Source of the DNA: Acidobacteriota bacterium
GTDB taxonomy: Bacteria; Acidobacteriota; Polarisedimenticolia; J045
DNA length: 59,372 nucleotides
NCBI GenBank assembly: GCA_017994815.1
Contig: JAGOJY010000015.1
Coordinates: 1-59,372 of the forward strand
Direction of reading: 5' to 3'
The notes under the pieces are model-generated. The model worked only from the letters and a program-made list of their open reading frames with translations. It ran no database searches and was not told the DNA's origin. A program made the position numbers and the translations under genes. Below are positions 38,992 to 48,607 of the stretch, piece after piece; the stretch's first letter is position 1; every line of letters begins with the position of its first letter.

Positions 38992-39338
38992 TGGCGGTCC
39001 TCTTCAACGAGCCGCGGGGCCCCTGGGCGCTCGATCATCTCCAGCAGCACCGGGGCTCGCTCAGGATGTCCACCGTGAACCTCGCCGAGGTGCTGATTCT
39101 GTGCGAAGACAGGCAACCGCAACTGTTCGCGGAAATGCGGGACGAGATCCTGGCCTCATCGATCCGCTTCGTGCCGCCGACCACCACACATGCAGCGCTC
39201 GCCGCCGCGGCGCGAGTCAGGTTTCCCCTCAACCTTGGTGACTGCTTCGCGTACGCTCTCGCCAAGGACGAGGATGTCCCGCTCCTCACGCTCGACGAGG
39301 ACTTCCGCAAGACCGATCTGGACGTGGTCCTGCCCTGA
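38967..39338 (+). CDS. vapC: VapC-type PIN-domain ribonuclease toxin
   Basis: A 123-residue PIN domain starting at GTG. Acidic residues are in VIDTSILMAVLF (Asp4), MSTVNLAEVLIL (Glu) and LNLGDCFAYALAK (Asp), with a further TLDEDF near the end. These bind the metal ions for endoribonuclease action, commonly on tRNA or rRNA. It overlaps the antitoxin gene. All catalytic positions look intact, unlike the vapC tail at 25680. Confidence 0.9.
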   Translation: MVIDTSILMAVLFNEPRGPWALDHLQQHRGSLRMSTVNLAEVLILCEDRQPQLFAEMRDEILASSIRFVPPTTTHAALAAAARVRFPLNLGDCFAYALAKDEDVPLLTLDEDFRKTDLDVVLP

Positions 39339-39402
39339 TCCCGGGAGGGCCGGAGTGCACGGCGGGACCTGGCGCCGCCGGCCGCATGACCAGAAGAGAA
39401 CG

Positions 39403-39432
39403 ACGGGGACAGGTGTGACCACCTGTCCCCGT
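39403..39432. repeat. REP-like perfect palindrome, second copy
   Basis: A 13-bp perfect stem (ACGGGGACAGGTG and its complement) with a TGAC loop sits in the gap between vapC and the convergent TonB receptor gene. It shares the GGGGACAGGTG unit with 32669-32694. The remaining gap sequence shows nothing else. Confidence 0.75.
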
Positions 39433-39436
39433 GTCG

Positions 39437-41476
39437 TCACATGGTGAAGGTCAGTCCGCCGTAGAAATAGCGGCCGCGGATCGGGCCCCAGTTGTAGTCG
39501 TTCGTCGGGTCCGATAGGTCGTTCTGCACGTAGTTGCCGACGTTGTCCACGCCGACGTGCACGGTGAGCCAGCGCAGCGGGTGCACCGCCATCCGGGCGT
39601 TCACGATCCAGAACGAGTCCGTTTCCGAGAATTCCTCGTTCAGGGCGTTGCTGAAGACGTTCTCCCAGGTCTGGATCCACATCGGACCCTGGAACTGCGC
39701 CTGCAAGGAGAAATCGAACAGGCTGCCGTTCCACGTGCCCTGCGCGGTGGCGGACCGGCGGGCGTGGTACGGGATGTCGTCGCACGGGATGGACTGCTCG
39801 CGCGGCATCCCGCCGCCCCCCGGCGGGAAGACATCGACGACGATCGGATCGCCGCTGGTGTTCTTCGCCTCGAGCCAGGAATACGAGAAGTCGGTCGTGA
39901 ACCGCGGGCTGGGCTGGATGCGCGAGGTGAGCGTCACGCCCGTGAACCGCGCCTCGGGTACGTTCCCCTGGATGTACGACTGCATCGAAAAGGCGCTGGC
40001 TCCGACCACGCGGACGATGTGGTCGTCGAACATCGTGCGGTGCACGTAGGCGCCGACGCGGAACTCCGGCTTGGGCTGCCAGACCGACTCCAGCGAGACC
40101 GCCTGCGAGGTCTCCAGGGCCACCTCGACGTTCGACTGGTACTGCTGGCCGCAGCAGACCTCCTCGAAGATCGGCCGGGCGGCGCGAGCGCCGGCCCCGG
40201 CGGCCAGCGCGAACATCCAGGCCGGGACCGGCTTGTAGACCAGCCGCGCCCGCGGCGAGACCCGCGACCAGTCCCGCGTCGTGGTCACGCGGACGGCGGT
40301 GTCGCGGTTGTCGGGGTCCCCTTCCTCGTGCTCGATCTGCAGCTCGTCGTAGCGCAGGCCGGCCCGCAGGTGCCAGCCGCGCGAGAAGTCGACGTCCACC
40401 CCGGCATCGAGGCCGGTGTTCTCCCACGAGTCGATCGTGTGCCCGAGCCGGACCTTGAGGACGGCCTGCAGGTTGTTGACGTCCGCCTCCTCGCTGCGGT
40501 GGCTCAGGCCGGCGCCGAAGACGACGTTGGCCCCGAGGCCGCGCGAGTAGCGCAGGTCGGCGGAGACGTTGGTGTCCTCGATCTCGTAGGTCGTCTCGAG
40601 CGGATCGCTCAGGCGGACCGGCGGGTCTTGCGTCTCGTGGTCGCGGACCGAGCGCAGCGCGCGCAGCGCGAGGATCCCGCCCGCGAGCGGTGCATCGGCG
40701 CCGAACCGCAGGTCGGAGTAGTCAACCATCGCCGACTCGGGCAGGTAGACCGGCCGCCCCTGGCGCCGCGAGTCGAGCCACGAATAGCGGCCGTGGCCGA
40801 GCAGGTCGTCCTCGTCGATCCAGGAGGCGCCGGCCATCAACTCGAGCCCCGACTCGAAGCGGTAGGCCGCGTCGAGCCGCTCGAACTCGCGCGACAGCTC
40901 CCCCGACTCGGCGAAACCGTCGCGGTTGGCGTCGATCGCGTCGGACTCGGCGCGCGTGACGAGAGCGCCGAGGGAAAGCCCGCCCGCCTGGAAGCCGCCG
41001 CTGGCCACGCCGTTGCGCCAGTCGAACGAGCCGGTCTCGGCGAGCGCCTGCAGGTGCGGGCGGGCCGCGAGCGCGATCGGTGCGACGTGGATCGAGCCGC
41101 CGATCGCCTCGGCCGGGGCGGAGAAGTCGCCCGGGCCCTTGTCGATCTGGATGTTGCCGATGAACGAGGCCGGGGTGACGTTCAGCGCGTAGATCGTCGC
41201 CATCCCGCCGATGACGTCGAAGCCGCCGACGTCGATCGGCAGGTACTCCCCGCCGAGCCCCGAGAGGTCGATGTTGGCCGAGTTGCAGTTGGTGCACATG
41301 GTCTGCATGTGCACCCCCTCGTTACCCTGCAGCGTCGTGCGCGGCGCCGGGGTCGGCGATGGCTCCGCCTGCCCTTCCCCGCCCTCGCCTTCGGCGAAGA
41401 TCGGCGCGGCGGCCAGCAGGACGACGAGCAGGACGGCGGCGCGGCCCGCGCCGCGCCGTCCCGTCCGGTGTTCCAT
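39437..41476 (-). CDS. TonB-dependent outer-membrane receptor with a CxxC plug motif
   Basis: A 679-residue protein with a signal peptide (AVLLVVLLAAAPIFAEG). After an acidic Pro-rich stretch the plug domain carries QTMCTNCNSANIDLSGLGG, then PASFIGNIQIDKGPGDFSAPAEAIGG. The rest is a beta-barrel with many alternating aromatic strands ending RYFYGGLTFTM. A TonB box is not obvious. Receptors with a CTNC plug are thought to take up metal or metal-bound ligands; this is family memory, not proof. The ATG overlaps the stop of the upstream dehydrogenase gene (TGATG), so the two are co-translated. Confidence 0.9.
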   Translation of the reverse strand: MEHRTGRRGAGRAAVLLVVLLAAAPIFAEGEGGEGQAEPSPTPAPRTTLQGNEGVHMQTMCTNCNSANIDLSGLGGEYLPIDVGGFDVIGGMATIYALNVTPASFIGNIQIDKGPGDFSAPAEAIGGSIHVAPIALAARPHLQALAETGSFDWRNGVASGGFQAGGLSLGALVTRAESDAIDANRDGFAESGELSREFERLDAAYRFESGLELMAGASWIDEDDLLGHGRYSWLDSRRQGRPVYLPESAMVDYSDLRFGADAPLAGGILALRALRSVRDHETQDPPVRLSDPLETTYEIEDTNVSADLRYSRGLGANVVFGAGLSHRSEEADVNNLQAVLKVRLGHTIDSWENTGLDAGVDVDFSRGWHLRAGLRYDELQIEHEEGDPDNRDTAVRVTTTRDWSRVSPRARLVYKPVPAWMFALAAGAGARAARPIFEEVCCGQQYQSNVEVALETSQAVSLESVWQPKPEFRVGAYVHRTMFDDHIVRVVGASAFSMQSYIQGNVPEARFTGVTLTSRIQPSPRFTTDFSYSWLEAKNTSGDPIVVDVFPPGGGGMPREQSIPCDDIPYHARRSATAQGTWNGSLFDFSLQAQFQGPMWIQTWENVFSNALNEEFSETDSFWIVNARMAVHPLRWLTVHVGVDNVGNYVQNDLSDPTNDYNWGPIRGRYFYGGLTFTM

Positions 41477-43545
41477 CACTCGCACCACTGCGCCCACGCC
41501 TTGTTATTGATGCGGCCCTCGGCCGCATCGTCGTACCCGCAGACGTGGGACCAGATCGTGTTGTTGCGGTCGATGTAATAGTTCTGCGGGAAGCCGTTGC
41601 AGCTGGTCCGGTTGTACTGCTCCCACACGTCGCCGATCTTGTTGCCGTCCATGTCGCGGTCGCACAGGATCGTGTAGTCGCCGCCCTCCTCGGCACGCCA
41701 CTCGGCGATCCCTGCCGCGCAGGACGCCGGGTCGGTGTACGGGGTCGCGCCGCTGAGGTTCTTCTCCAGCACCAGCACGGACTTGAAGCCGCGGGCGCGG
41801 AACTTGTCCTCGATCATGTCCGCGTCGTCGGCCTGGACGTGGCACCAGTAGCAGTCGGAGGCGCCGAGGTCGAGGTGCAGGAGCTGGCCGGTGCGGTACT
41901 CGGCCAGCGAGTGCAGCTGGCCGAACTCGTCCCACAGCTGCAGCGGAGCGCCGGACTTGGTCTTGAAGTCGGGCGCGCACTGGCCGTTGTTGAACGGGTT
42001 CCAGCCGATCGAGTTGCACCAGTCGGGGTCGTTGTAGCCCGGCCGCTCGATGCCGGTCGTGCCGCGGCCGAGCGTCCCCTCGAAGTTGGCGTTCAGCGAC
42101 GAGACGAGGAAGTACTCCGAGGCGCCGGCCGTCGTCGCGATCTCCTGCGACAGGGTCAGTTGGTTGACCCCTGTGCCGTTGCCGGCCGCGGTCGCGATGT
42201 GGCTCCAGTCCGGCACGCCGTCGGCGTCGTCGTCGATCGGCAGCGTGCCCTTCCAGAACGTGTACTTCGAGTTGTGCTGCCCCGGGGCCAGCGGGTTGCG
42301 GACGTCGGCGTCCTTCAGCTGGTCCTCGAAGGTCAGGCGGACGGCGGTGTCGCTGATCCGCTCGACCAGCAGCGGGTGCGTCGAGCCCGGCGCGGAAACC
42401 TCGCGCGGACCTTTCGAGTCGTCGTAGATCACGCGGTACAGCCCGTCGTTGGTCGTCCCGCCGTCGAGCGAGAGGTACAGGTAGCCGTCGTCCGAGATCG
42501 CGGCATCGGCCCACTTCTTCGGGCAGTTCGGATCGACCGTCCCGTCGCCGTCGTTGGCCGGGTTGTAGAACGTCTGGGTCGACACGAACGTGTCGAGTTT
42601 CGGCCCGGCGACATCCACCTGCTCGATGCGTCCGGTCGCGGTGCAGGCGTAGTACACGTCGTTGCGGAAGGCCTCCGGGAAGTGGGTGCCGGTGTACGGC
42701 ACGACCGCGGAGGTGGTGACGACGGAGGCGTGCTCCGTGAGCGGGTCGACGTAGGCCGGGTTGCCCAGCTTGCCCGAGCCGAAGTCCCAGGCGAAGTTGG
42801 CGATCGAGGAGTTGCCGGTCACGATCGCGTTGCACTCCTCGTCGACGCCGGTGGTCCCGCGGTCGGTCTGGTACAAGGTGCCGACGCTGCGGTTCAGGGC
42901 GAGGCCGGTCGCGTGGCGGAAGCCCTTGGCGTAGACGAGGCTGCCCGCCACCGGGTTGTCCGTGGGGACCGAGCCGTCGTCGTTGAGGCGCAGGATCTTG
43001 CCCACCATCCGGCTTTCGTCCTGCGCGTCACCGGACCCGCCGAAGTCGCCCGTGGCCACGTACAGCTTGCGGTCCGCGCCGAACGTCATCGAGCCGCCGA
43101 TGCGCGTGCCGCTGTTCGAGTTCGGCAGGGTCAGGATCACCAGCGGGCTCGCGCCGACGTTCCCGGTGCGCGTGTAGCGCACGACCTTGTTCGCGAGCGT
43201 CCCGGCTTCCGTGTAGAAGACGTAGACCCAGCCGTTGCGGACGAAGTCCGGGTGCAACGTGACGTCGAGGAGCCCTTCGTCGGTGCCGCCGCCCACGGCG
43301 ACGCTGAGGAACGGCGTCGCCTGCAAGATGCCACCGCGGAGGACTCGCACGTTCCCGGTGGTCCGCTCGCAGAAGAAGATCTCGTCGCCCGAGATGGCGA
43401 TCCCGGACACGCGCTCCTGTCCGAGGAGCACCCTCTCGAGGCGGAAGCCGCCGCGAGGCAGCACGTCACCGAGGGCGAGCGCGGGCCCGGATGCAGCGAC
43501 GGCAAGCAGGATTGCGACGATGGCTGTCAGGCTGCCACGTGACAT
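41476..43545 (-). CDS. PQQ-dependent sugar dehydrogenase-like beta-propeller fused to a thioredoxin-like domain
   Basis: A 689-residue exported protein (signal about 1-25, ending ALALG). Residues about 30-380 are the soluble glucose dehydrogenase/Hedgehog-interacting-type propeller: VSGIAISGDEIFF, LLDVTLHPDFVRNGWVYVFYT, GGSMTFGADRKLYVATGD, GFRHATGLALN. Residues about 550-689 are thioredoxin-like, with the motif DCYWCHVQADDADMIEDKF in the active-site position and a C-terminal NYYIDRNNTIW strand like redoxin partners. The substrate is unknown. It is coupled to the TonB receptor and probably supplies or processes its ligand in the periplasm. Confidence 0.82.
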   Translation of the reverse strand: MSRGSLTAIVAILLAVAASGPALALGDVLPRGGFRLERVLLGQERVSGIAISGDEIFFCERTTGNVRVLRGGILQATPFLSVAVGGGTDEGLLDVTLHPDFVRNGWVYVFYTEAGTLANKVVRYTRTGNVGASPLVILTLPNSNSGTRIGGSMTFGADRKLYVATGDFGGSGDAQDESRMVGKILRLNDDGSVPTDNPVAGSLVYAKGFRHATGLALNRSVGTLYQTDRGTTGVDEECNAIVTGNSSIANFAWDFGSGKLGNPAYVDPLTEHASVVTTSAVVPYTGTHFPEAFRNDVYYACTATGRIEQVDVAGPKLDTFVSTQTFYNPANDGDGTVDPNCPKKWADAAISDDGYLYLSLDGGTTNDGLYRVIYDDSKGPREVSAPGSTHPLLVERISDTAVRLTFEDQLKDADVRNPLAPGQHNSKYTFWKGTLPIDDDADGVPDWSHIATAAGNGTGVNQLTLSQEIATTAGASEYFLVSSLNANFEGTLGRGTTGIERPGYNDPDWCNSIGWNPFNNGQCAPDFKTKSGAPLQLWDEFGQLHSLAEYRTGQLLHLDLGASDCYWCHVQADDADMIEDKFRARGFKSVLVLEKNLSGATPYTDPASCAAGIAEWRAEEGGDYTILCDRDMDGNKIGDVWEQYNRTSCNGFPQNYYIDRNNTIWSHVCGYDDAAEGRINNKAWAQWCE

Positions 43546-43637
43546 ACCGATTTCCTCCCCGTTGCGGCGGGGTCGTGACCCCGCGCTGGAGTTGTGGTGT
43601 ATCCGCCCATGGGCGACGCTGGTAAAACCGACGAGTA

Positions 43638-43643
43638 ATTATA
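43638..43643 (-). promoter_or_regulatory. Perfect -10 box upstream of the dehydrogenase/receptor operon
   Basis: TATAAT on the minus strand lies about 93 bp upstream of the start at 43545, in the AT-richest part of the gap. No good -35 box stands at 17 bp, so an activator may be needed. No other element was seen in 43546-43709. Confidence 0.45.
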
Positions 43644-43709
43644 CGGTTAGCCCCCCGGAGGGAAGCGTTGTTTTTCGGGGACGGACCGGCGGAGTACGAT
43701 GCGCCCCGG

Positions 43710-45644
43710 ATGCGGAAGACCTTGAACAAGCGGACTCTGGCGGGCTTGCTCGTCGTCGCCGGCCTCGGGGCGGCGGGGTGCGGGGGACGGACGGAACCGG
43801 ACCGCGCGGCGGCCGGGCCGGGTGCCCCGGCGGCTTCGGTCGCGCGCCGTTCGGTCCTGCTCGTGAGCCTCGACACGACCCGGGCCGACCGCCTCGGCTG
43901 CTACGGCTACGCGCACGGCGCGACCCCGACGATCGACCGCTGGGCTGCGGCGGGCGTGGTCTTCGACGACGCGGCCACGCCGGCCCCGGTGACGCTCCCG
44001 GCGCACGCGAGCCTGATGACCGGGCTCCTGCCCAACCGCCACGGCGCGCGGGACAACGGGCTGTACCGCGTCCCGGACGACGTCACGACGCTCGCCGAGA
44101 CGCTGGCGGCGGCCGGCTACGACACGGCCGCCGTCGTCGGGGCGGGCGTGCTCGACCGGCAGTACGGGCTCGCGCAGGGCTTCGCGCGCTACGACGACGA
44201 CGTGCAGGGCGGCGGGCTGACGATCCCCGAGCGCCGCGCGGGGACGGTGACCGACGCCGCGCTGGCGACCGCGGCGCAGTTGCGCGCGCCGTTCTTCCTC
44301 TTCGTGCACTACTTCGACCCGCACGCCGCGTACCAGCCCCCGCCGCCGTTCTCCGAGACGTTCCGCGATCGCCCGTACGACGGCGAGATCGCCTACGTGG
44401 ACCAGGAACTGGGCCGACTCCGCGCCGGGTTGGACAGGCGGGGCCTGCTGGAGGGCACGATCGTGGCGCTCGTCGCCGACCACGGCGAGAGCTTGGGCGA
44501 GCACGGCGAGCCGGCGCACGGCGTGTTCCTGTACCAGCCGACGGTGCGCATCCCGTGGATCCTCGTCGCCCCGGGGCTGCCCGCCGGCGCGCGTCGGGGC
44601 TCGCTGGCGCGGCTGGTGGACGTCGCGCCGACGCTCCTGGAACTGGCCGGCGTCGCCGCGCCGGCGGGGATCGACGGGCGCTCGCTGGCCGCGATCGCGC
44701 AGGGCACGGCGCCCGACGCGACCGGCCCGGCGCTGCCGCTCGAAACGGAGCTGGGCTACAACTCGTATGGTTTCGCGCCGCTGCGCGGGCTCTTCGACGG
44801 TCGAGCGAAGTGGATCGGCGCGCCGCGCGACGAGTTGTACGACGTCGCGGCCGACCCCGGCGAGCAGCGCAACCTGGCCCGCGAGCGCGCCGCGGAGGTT
44901 GACCGCCTGCGCGCGGCGTGGCGCGCCGCGGTGACCGAGGACCGCGTCGCCGGCCCGCCCGGCGGCGGCTCGCCGCAGGAGGCCGCGCGGCGCGCCGCGG
45001 AGTTGTCGAGCCTCGGGTACGTCAGCGCGAGCGCCCGCGGCTCCGCGACCGGCCGCGCCCTGCCGGACGCCAAGGACGCGATCGGCACGCTGCAGGACAT
45101 CACAGACGCGCGCGCCGCGCTCGCGGCCGGTCGCCAGGCGGATGCCGAGCGGCTGCTCGCGCGCGTGATCGAGCGCACGCCGCAGAACCTGTCGGCGCTG
45201 ATCCTGCTCGGCTCGGCCCGCATCGAGTCGGGTCGGCCGGTGGAGGCGATCGCGCCGCTCGAGCGCGCCGCGCAGCTGGCGCCGGACAACACGGACGTGC
45301 AGTTCAACCTCGGCATCGCGCGGCTCGGGACCGGCGACACGGCGGGCGCGGAGCGCGCGTGGCGCGAGACGCTGCGCCTCGCGCCGCGCTACCACGACGC
45401 CGTGGTCAACCTCGTGGACCTGTTGCAGGGGACCGGGCGCGCGCCGGAAGCCGCCGCGGTGCTGCGCGAGGCGCGCGCGCTGGGCCTGTCCAGCGGCGTC
45501 CTGGACTACCTCGAGGGGCGGCTCGCGGTGCAGCGCGGCGAGATCCTCGCCGCGCGCGACGCCCTGCAGCGGGCGCTCGCGCGGCCGCTGCCGCCCGGCA
45601 TCGCGCACGACGCCCGCGCGATGCTCGCGCGCCTCGGCCGCTGA
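43710..45644 (+). CDS. Sulfatase-fold hydrolase/transferase lipoprotein with C-terminal TPRs
   Basis: A 644-residue protein. The ATG at 43710 gives a lipoprotein signal ending LGAAGC. The alkaline-phosphatase-superfamily domain spans about 45-420: metal ligands in LVSLDTTRADRLGCYGY and ALVADHGESLGEHGEPAHG. The nucleophile region is APVTLPAHASLMTG. A formylglycine sulfatase would have C/S-x-P-S-R here, so threonine is the likely nucleophile, as in phosphoglycerol or phosphoethanolamine transferases. About 180 residues of TPR-like helices follow (LARVIERTPQNLSALILLGSARI, LAPDNTDVQFNLGIARL). It is likely anchored on the periplasmic side. The acceptor is unknown. Confidence 0.85.
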   Translation: MRKTLNKRTLAGLLVVAGLGAAGCGGRTEPDRAAAGPGAPAASVARRSVLLVSLDTTRADRLGCYGYAHGATPTIDRWAAAGVVFDDAATPAPVTLPAHASLMTGLLPNRHGARDNGLYRVPDDVTTLAETLAAAGYDTAAVVGAGVLDRQYGLAQGFARYDDDVQGGGLTIPERRAGTVTDAALATAAQLRAPFFLFVHYFDPHAAYQPPPPFSETFRDRPYDGEIAYVDQELGRLRAGLDRRGLLEGTIVALVADHGESLGEHGEPAHGVFLYQPTVRIPWILVAPGLPAGARRGSLARLVDVAPTLLELAGVAAPAGIDGRSLAAIAQGTAPDATGPALPLETELGYNSYGFAPLRGLFDGRAKWIGAPRDELYDVAADPGEQRNLARERAAEVDRLRAAWRAAVTEDRVAGPPGGGSPQEAARRAAELSSLGYVSASARGSATGRALPDAKDAIGTLQDITDARAALAAGRQADAERLLARVIERTPQNLSALILLGSARIESGRPVEAIAPLERAAQLAPDNTDVQFNLGIARLGTGDTAGAERAWRETLRLAPRYHDAVVNLVDLLQGTGRAPEAAAVLREARALGLSSGVLDYLEGRLAVQRGEILAARDALQRALARPLPPGIAHDARAMLARLGR

Positions 45645-45721
45645 TCGGGGCCGCTACCGCCGGGACCGGGCGCACGGGAACGCGCGGGGCAGGCCGGCGG
45701 CCCGCCCCGCGTTCCCCGGGA

Positions 45722-48607
45722 TCACGGACAGGCGGCCGGGGCGGCCGCGATCTCCGCGTCGCGCAGCCCGACCTGCGAGCGGGCGAGCGACTGGTACGTG
45801 AGCACGTCCGCGCCGGTGACGCCGCGGACCAGGATCCAGCGGCAGCCTCCGGCCGGCGGGAGTTCGGCGTACGCCACGGACGGCGTCGGCCAGTCGTTGG
45901 CGATGCAGCCCTCGGTCGCGCTCGTGAAGTCGCCGCCGGTCGCGAGCAGAGCCGCCACATCGCCGCGCACGATGTCGTAGCCGGTCGCACCCTGCAGCGG
46001 GTTCCACGTCAGCTGGTCGCCCTGCACGAGCAGCGAGATCCGCGCGCTCGACGGCGCCCCGAGGATCTCGATGTCGTCGATGTTCCAGCCGCTGCCGATC
46101 ACCGAGAACAGACGGTTGACCTTGTAGGCCCAGCGGACCCACACGTTCGGCTGGTTGTCGGCCACCGCCGAGATGTCGAACGCCTGCGGCTGCCAGCTCG
46201 CGTCGAGGACGTTGGCCTCCGCCGCCCACACGCGGACCCAGTGCGCGGAGTCGTTCGAGACCTCGACGAAGCTCTCGACCTGCGGCGGACCGAGCGTGTT
46301 GAGCCAGCGCTGGAACCTGAGGCTGGCGTCGTTGACGCCCGTGAGATCGATCGGGCCCAGCACCAGGGCGTACGGCCCGCCCACCACGCTCGGGATGTTG
46401 CCCTCGAGGTTCACGCCGAAGACGTTCGGCCCGGTCGCCCCCGACAGCGGGTCGGGGTTCGAGCCGAAGCCACCGCCCTTCCCCGCCGGGACGCCGAACT
46501 CCCAGGCGCCCTGCCGCACCCAGCCGGGGTCGCTGCCCAAGGGCCAGCTGCGCACCGTCGCGTGCTGGTCGATGACGACGCTCACGGAACGGCTGGTATT
46601 CCCCCCTTCCGCGGAGAGGTTGTCGAAGCGGATGTTGCCGGCGTACGAGCCGATGTCGAGGTTCGGCGTGCTCGCGGCGACGGACACCGTGACCGTGGCC
46701 GAGCCGGCCGGCCCGATCGTCACGTGATCCGGCTCGACCGTCGCCCACCACACGTTCGAGCTGACCGCGATCTCGATCGCGTTCTCCTGGGCGAGGTTGC
46801 GGATCGTGTACACCTGGCTCGCCGGGCTGGCGACGCCGCCGACACGGCCCTGCGCGGCGAGGCCTTCCTCGGGCTCGACGGTCATGCCGGTCGGGACGAC
46901 GGTGCCGACCACGCGCAGCGACGGGTCGCCGAAGATGACCCACGTGTCGAACATGTCCACGCCGCCGTTGCCGTAGGCGTCCATCATCGACGAGGAGCCC
47001 GCGTAAAACAGCGCGCCGATCGTGTGGTACGGCTTGTTCGTGTCGGTCAGGCGCAGGTTGAACTCGTCCTCCGCCTCCATCGGCGGGGCCCAGCTCTGCG
47101 ACACGGAGGACGCGTAGACCGCGACCGCGCCGGTCGGGCGGCCGTCTTTGCTCGCCCGCAGCCAGGCCTCGCCGAAGCACGCGTCGTAGTGGTGGAACTC
47201 GCCGTTGTTGCAGGCCACCGAGAAGATGAACGGCAGCCGGTCCTTGTTGACCAGGCTGTTCACGTCGTCGTTGTTGAAGCCGGTCGTGCCCCAGCTCGTC
47301 GCCGAGCCGTGCCCGCAGTAGTTGACCACGCCGCGCCCGTCGTTCAGCGCGTTCTTCACTTGCGTGTCGCTCGCGCCCGGGTCGTAGATCTGGTCCACCT
47401 GCGTGTACTCGTCGCCGAGGAGCCAGCCGCGGATCTCGTTCAGGTGCGCGATGTCAGACTGGCCCTGGTCGCCCTGCCCCGCGCCCTCGGCCGACGCAAT
47501 GCCGACCGCTTTCTTGAACCAGGCCTGCGTGGTCGCGGGCAGCTCCTCGTAGTCCACGCTGCGCTGCACCTGCGTGTCGAGCTGCGCCGTGTTCGCGGCC
47601 GAGAAGCGGCCGACGATCACGTCGGGGTAGTTGTCGGTGCCGGCCAGCTTCGAGTAGTACGCGTCCGAGGCGCCGTTCTCGCCGCTGACCTGCCGGCCCT
47701 TCGTCGCGACCTGGGCCGAGTCGCCGACCAGGAGCACGAACGCCAGGTTGTGCGTGTTGTAGAAGTCGCGGATGTAGTTGCGGATCGAGTCGGCATCGTT
47801 GCCGATCGTGGACACGCCGGTCACCGTGGTCGGGATGCCGACGGAGATCTTGTGCGAGACGAACGGGCCGAGGTTCGAGGTCCACGCGTCGTTGGCGATG
47901 ATCAGCAGTTCGCCGTCCTCGTCCACCGGCGGGTAGAACATCTGCGCCTGGCGCGCACCGAAGTTGAGGAAGTGGCCGATGTAGATCTCGTTGAAGGCCC
48001 GCGCGGCGCGCGGCGGGCGGGAGGTCAGAGGGTTCGGGCCGCCGCGTCCGGAGGTCGCGACCTCGACCTGGATCCGCTGGCAGACCCGCAGTTCGCGCCG
48101 CACCGGGTTGTACTGGAACGGCGTGACGCGCAGCGCCACGCCGCGGTGGTCGCGCATCACGTACGGCTCGCCGGCGGTCGCCAGCGACGCGGGCCAGAAC
48201 GCGTCGGCCGCGTACGCCGGCCCGAAGCGGTACGGGAGCGACTCCGGGTCCACGGTGCGCAGCAGGTTGCCCTTGGACGGCGCGACCGGCAGCTCGCGCG
48301 CGCTGCACTCGGCGGACAGCACGCGCACGGTCACTTGGCCCTGGTCCGCGACGATCACGCTGCGCGCCACGACCGGCAGCGCGGGGGCGCCTTCTTCCAG
48401 GAGCACGCCTTCGCCGGCGAGGTCGATCGCGGCGAAGGTCTCGCCGCGGATGTCGACGGGGCGCAGGCCGTAGTCACCGAGAACAAACTCGAGCACGGTG
48501 CGCTGGCCGTCGTCGGAGAGCACTACCGCTTCCGTGCCGGCTTGGACCGTGATGATCGAAGCTATCAGAACGAGGACGAACAGCGGCGCACGACGATCCC
48601 AGCTCAC
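45722..48607 (-). CDS. Gingipain-type (C25) cysteine protease, secreted
   Basis: A 961-residue protein starting at GTG with AGGAGG six bases upstream. A signal peptide (APLFVLVLIASIITVQAG) leads a propeptide-like region. The C25 peptidase domain (about 220-600) has LLIIANDAW, VLLVGDSAQVA and DNYPDVIVGRFSA. The catalytic His is in NYCGHGSATSWG and the catalytic Cys in FSVACNNGEF. An Ig-like/CARDB-like domain (about 600-700) and a jelly-roll-type domain (SWPLGSDPGWVRQGAWEFG...) follow. No Por or T9SS-type C-terminal signal is recognisable. It should act extracellularly. Confidence 0.9.
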   Translation of the reverse strand: MSWDRRAPLFVLVLIASIITVQAGTEAVVLSDDGQRTVLEFVLGDYGLRPVDIRGETFAAIDLAGEGVLLEEGAPALPVVARSVIVADQGQVTVRVLSAECSARELPVAPSKGNLLRTVDPESLPYRFGPAYAADAFWPASLATAGEPYVMRDHRGVALRVTPFQYNPVRRELRVCQRIQVEVATSGRGGPNPLTSRPPRAARAFNEIYIGHFLNFGARQAQMFYPPVDEDGELLIIANDAWTSNLGPFVSHKISVGIPTTVTGVSTIGNDADSIRNYIRDFYNTHNLAFVLLVGDSAQVATKGRQVSGENGASDAYYSKLAGTDNYPDVIVGRFSAANTAQLDTQVQRSVDYEELPATTQAWFKKAVGIASAEGAGQGDQGQSDIAHLNEIRGWLLGDEYTQVDQIYDPGASDTQVKNALNDGRGVVNYCGHGSATSWGTTGFNNDDVNSLVNKDRLPFIFSVACNNGEFHHYDACFGEAWLRASKDGRPTGAVAVYASSVSQSWAPPMEAEDEFNLRLTDTNKPYHTIGALFYAGSSSMMDAYGNGGVDMFDTWVIFGDPSLRVVGTVVPTGMTVEPEEGLAAQGRVGGVASPASQVYTIRNLAQENAIEIAVSSNVWWATVEPDHVTIGPAGSATVTVSVAASTPNLDIGSYAGNIRFDNLSAEGGNTSRSVSVVIDQHATVRSWPLGSDPGWVRQGAWEFGVPAGKGGGFGSNPDPLSGATGPNVFGVNLEGNIPSVVGGPYALVLGPIDLTGVNDASLRFQRWLNTLGPPQVESFVEVSNDSAHWVRVWAAEANVLDASWQPQAFDISAVADNQPNVWVRWAYKVNRLFSVIGSGWNIDDIEILGAPSSARISLLVQGDQLTWNPLQGATGYDIVRGDVAALLATGGDFTSATEGCIANDWPTPSVAYAELPPAGGCRWILVRGVTGADVLTYQSLARSQVGLRDAEIAAAPAACP

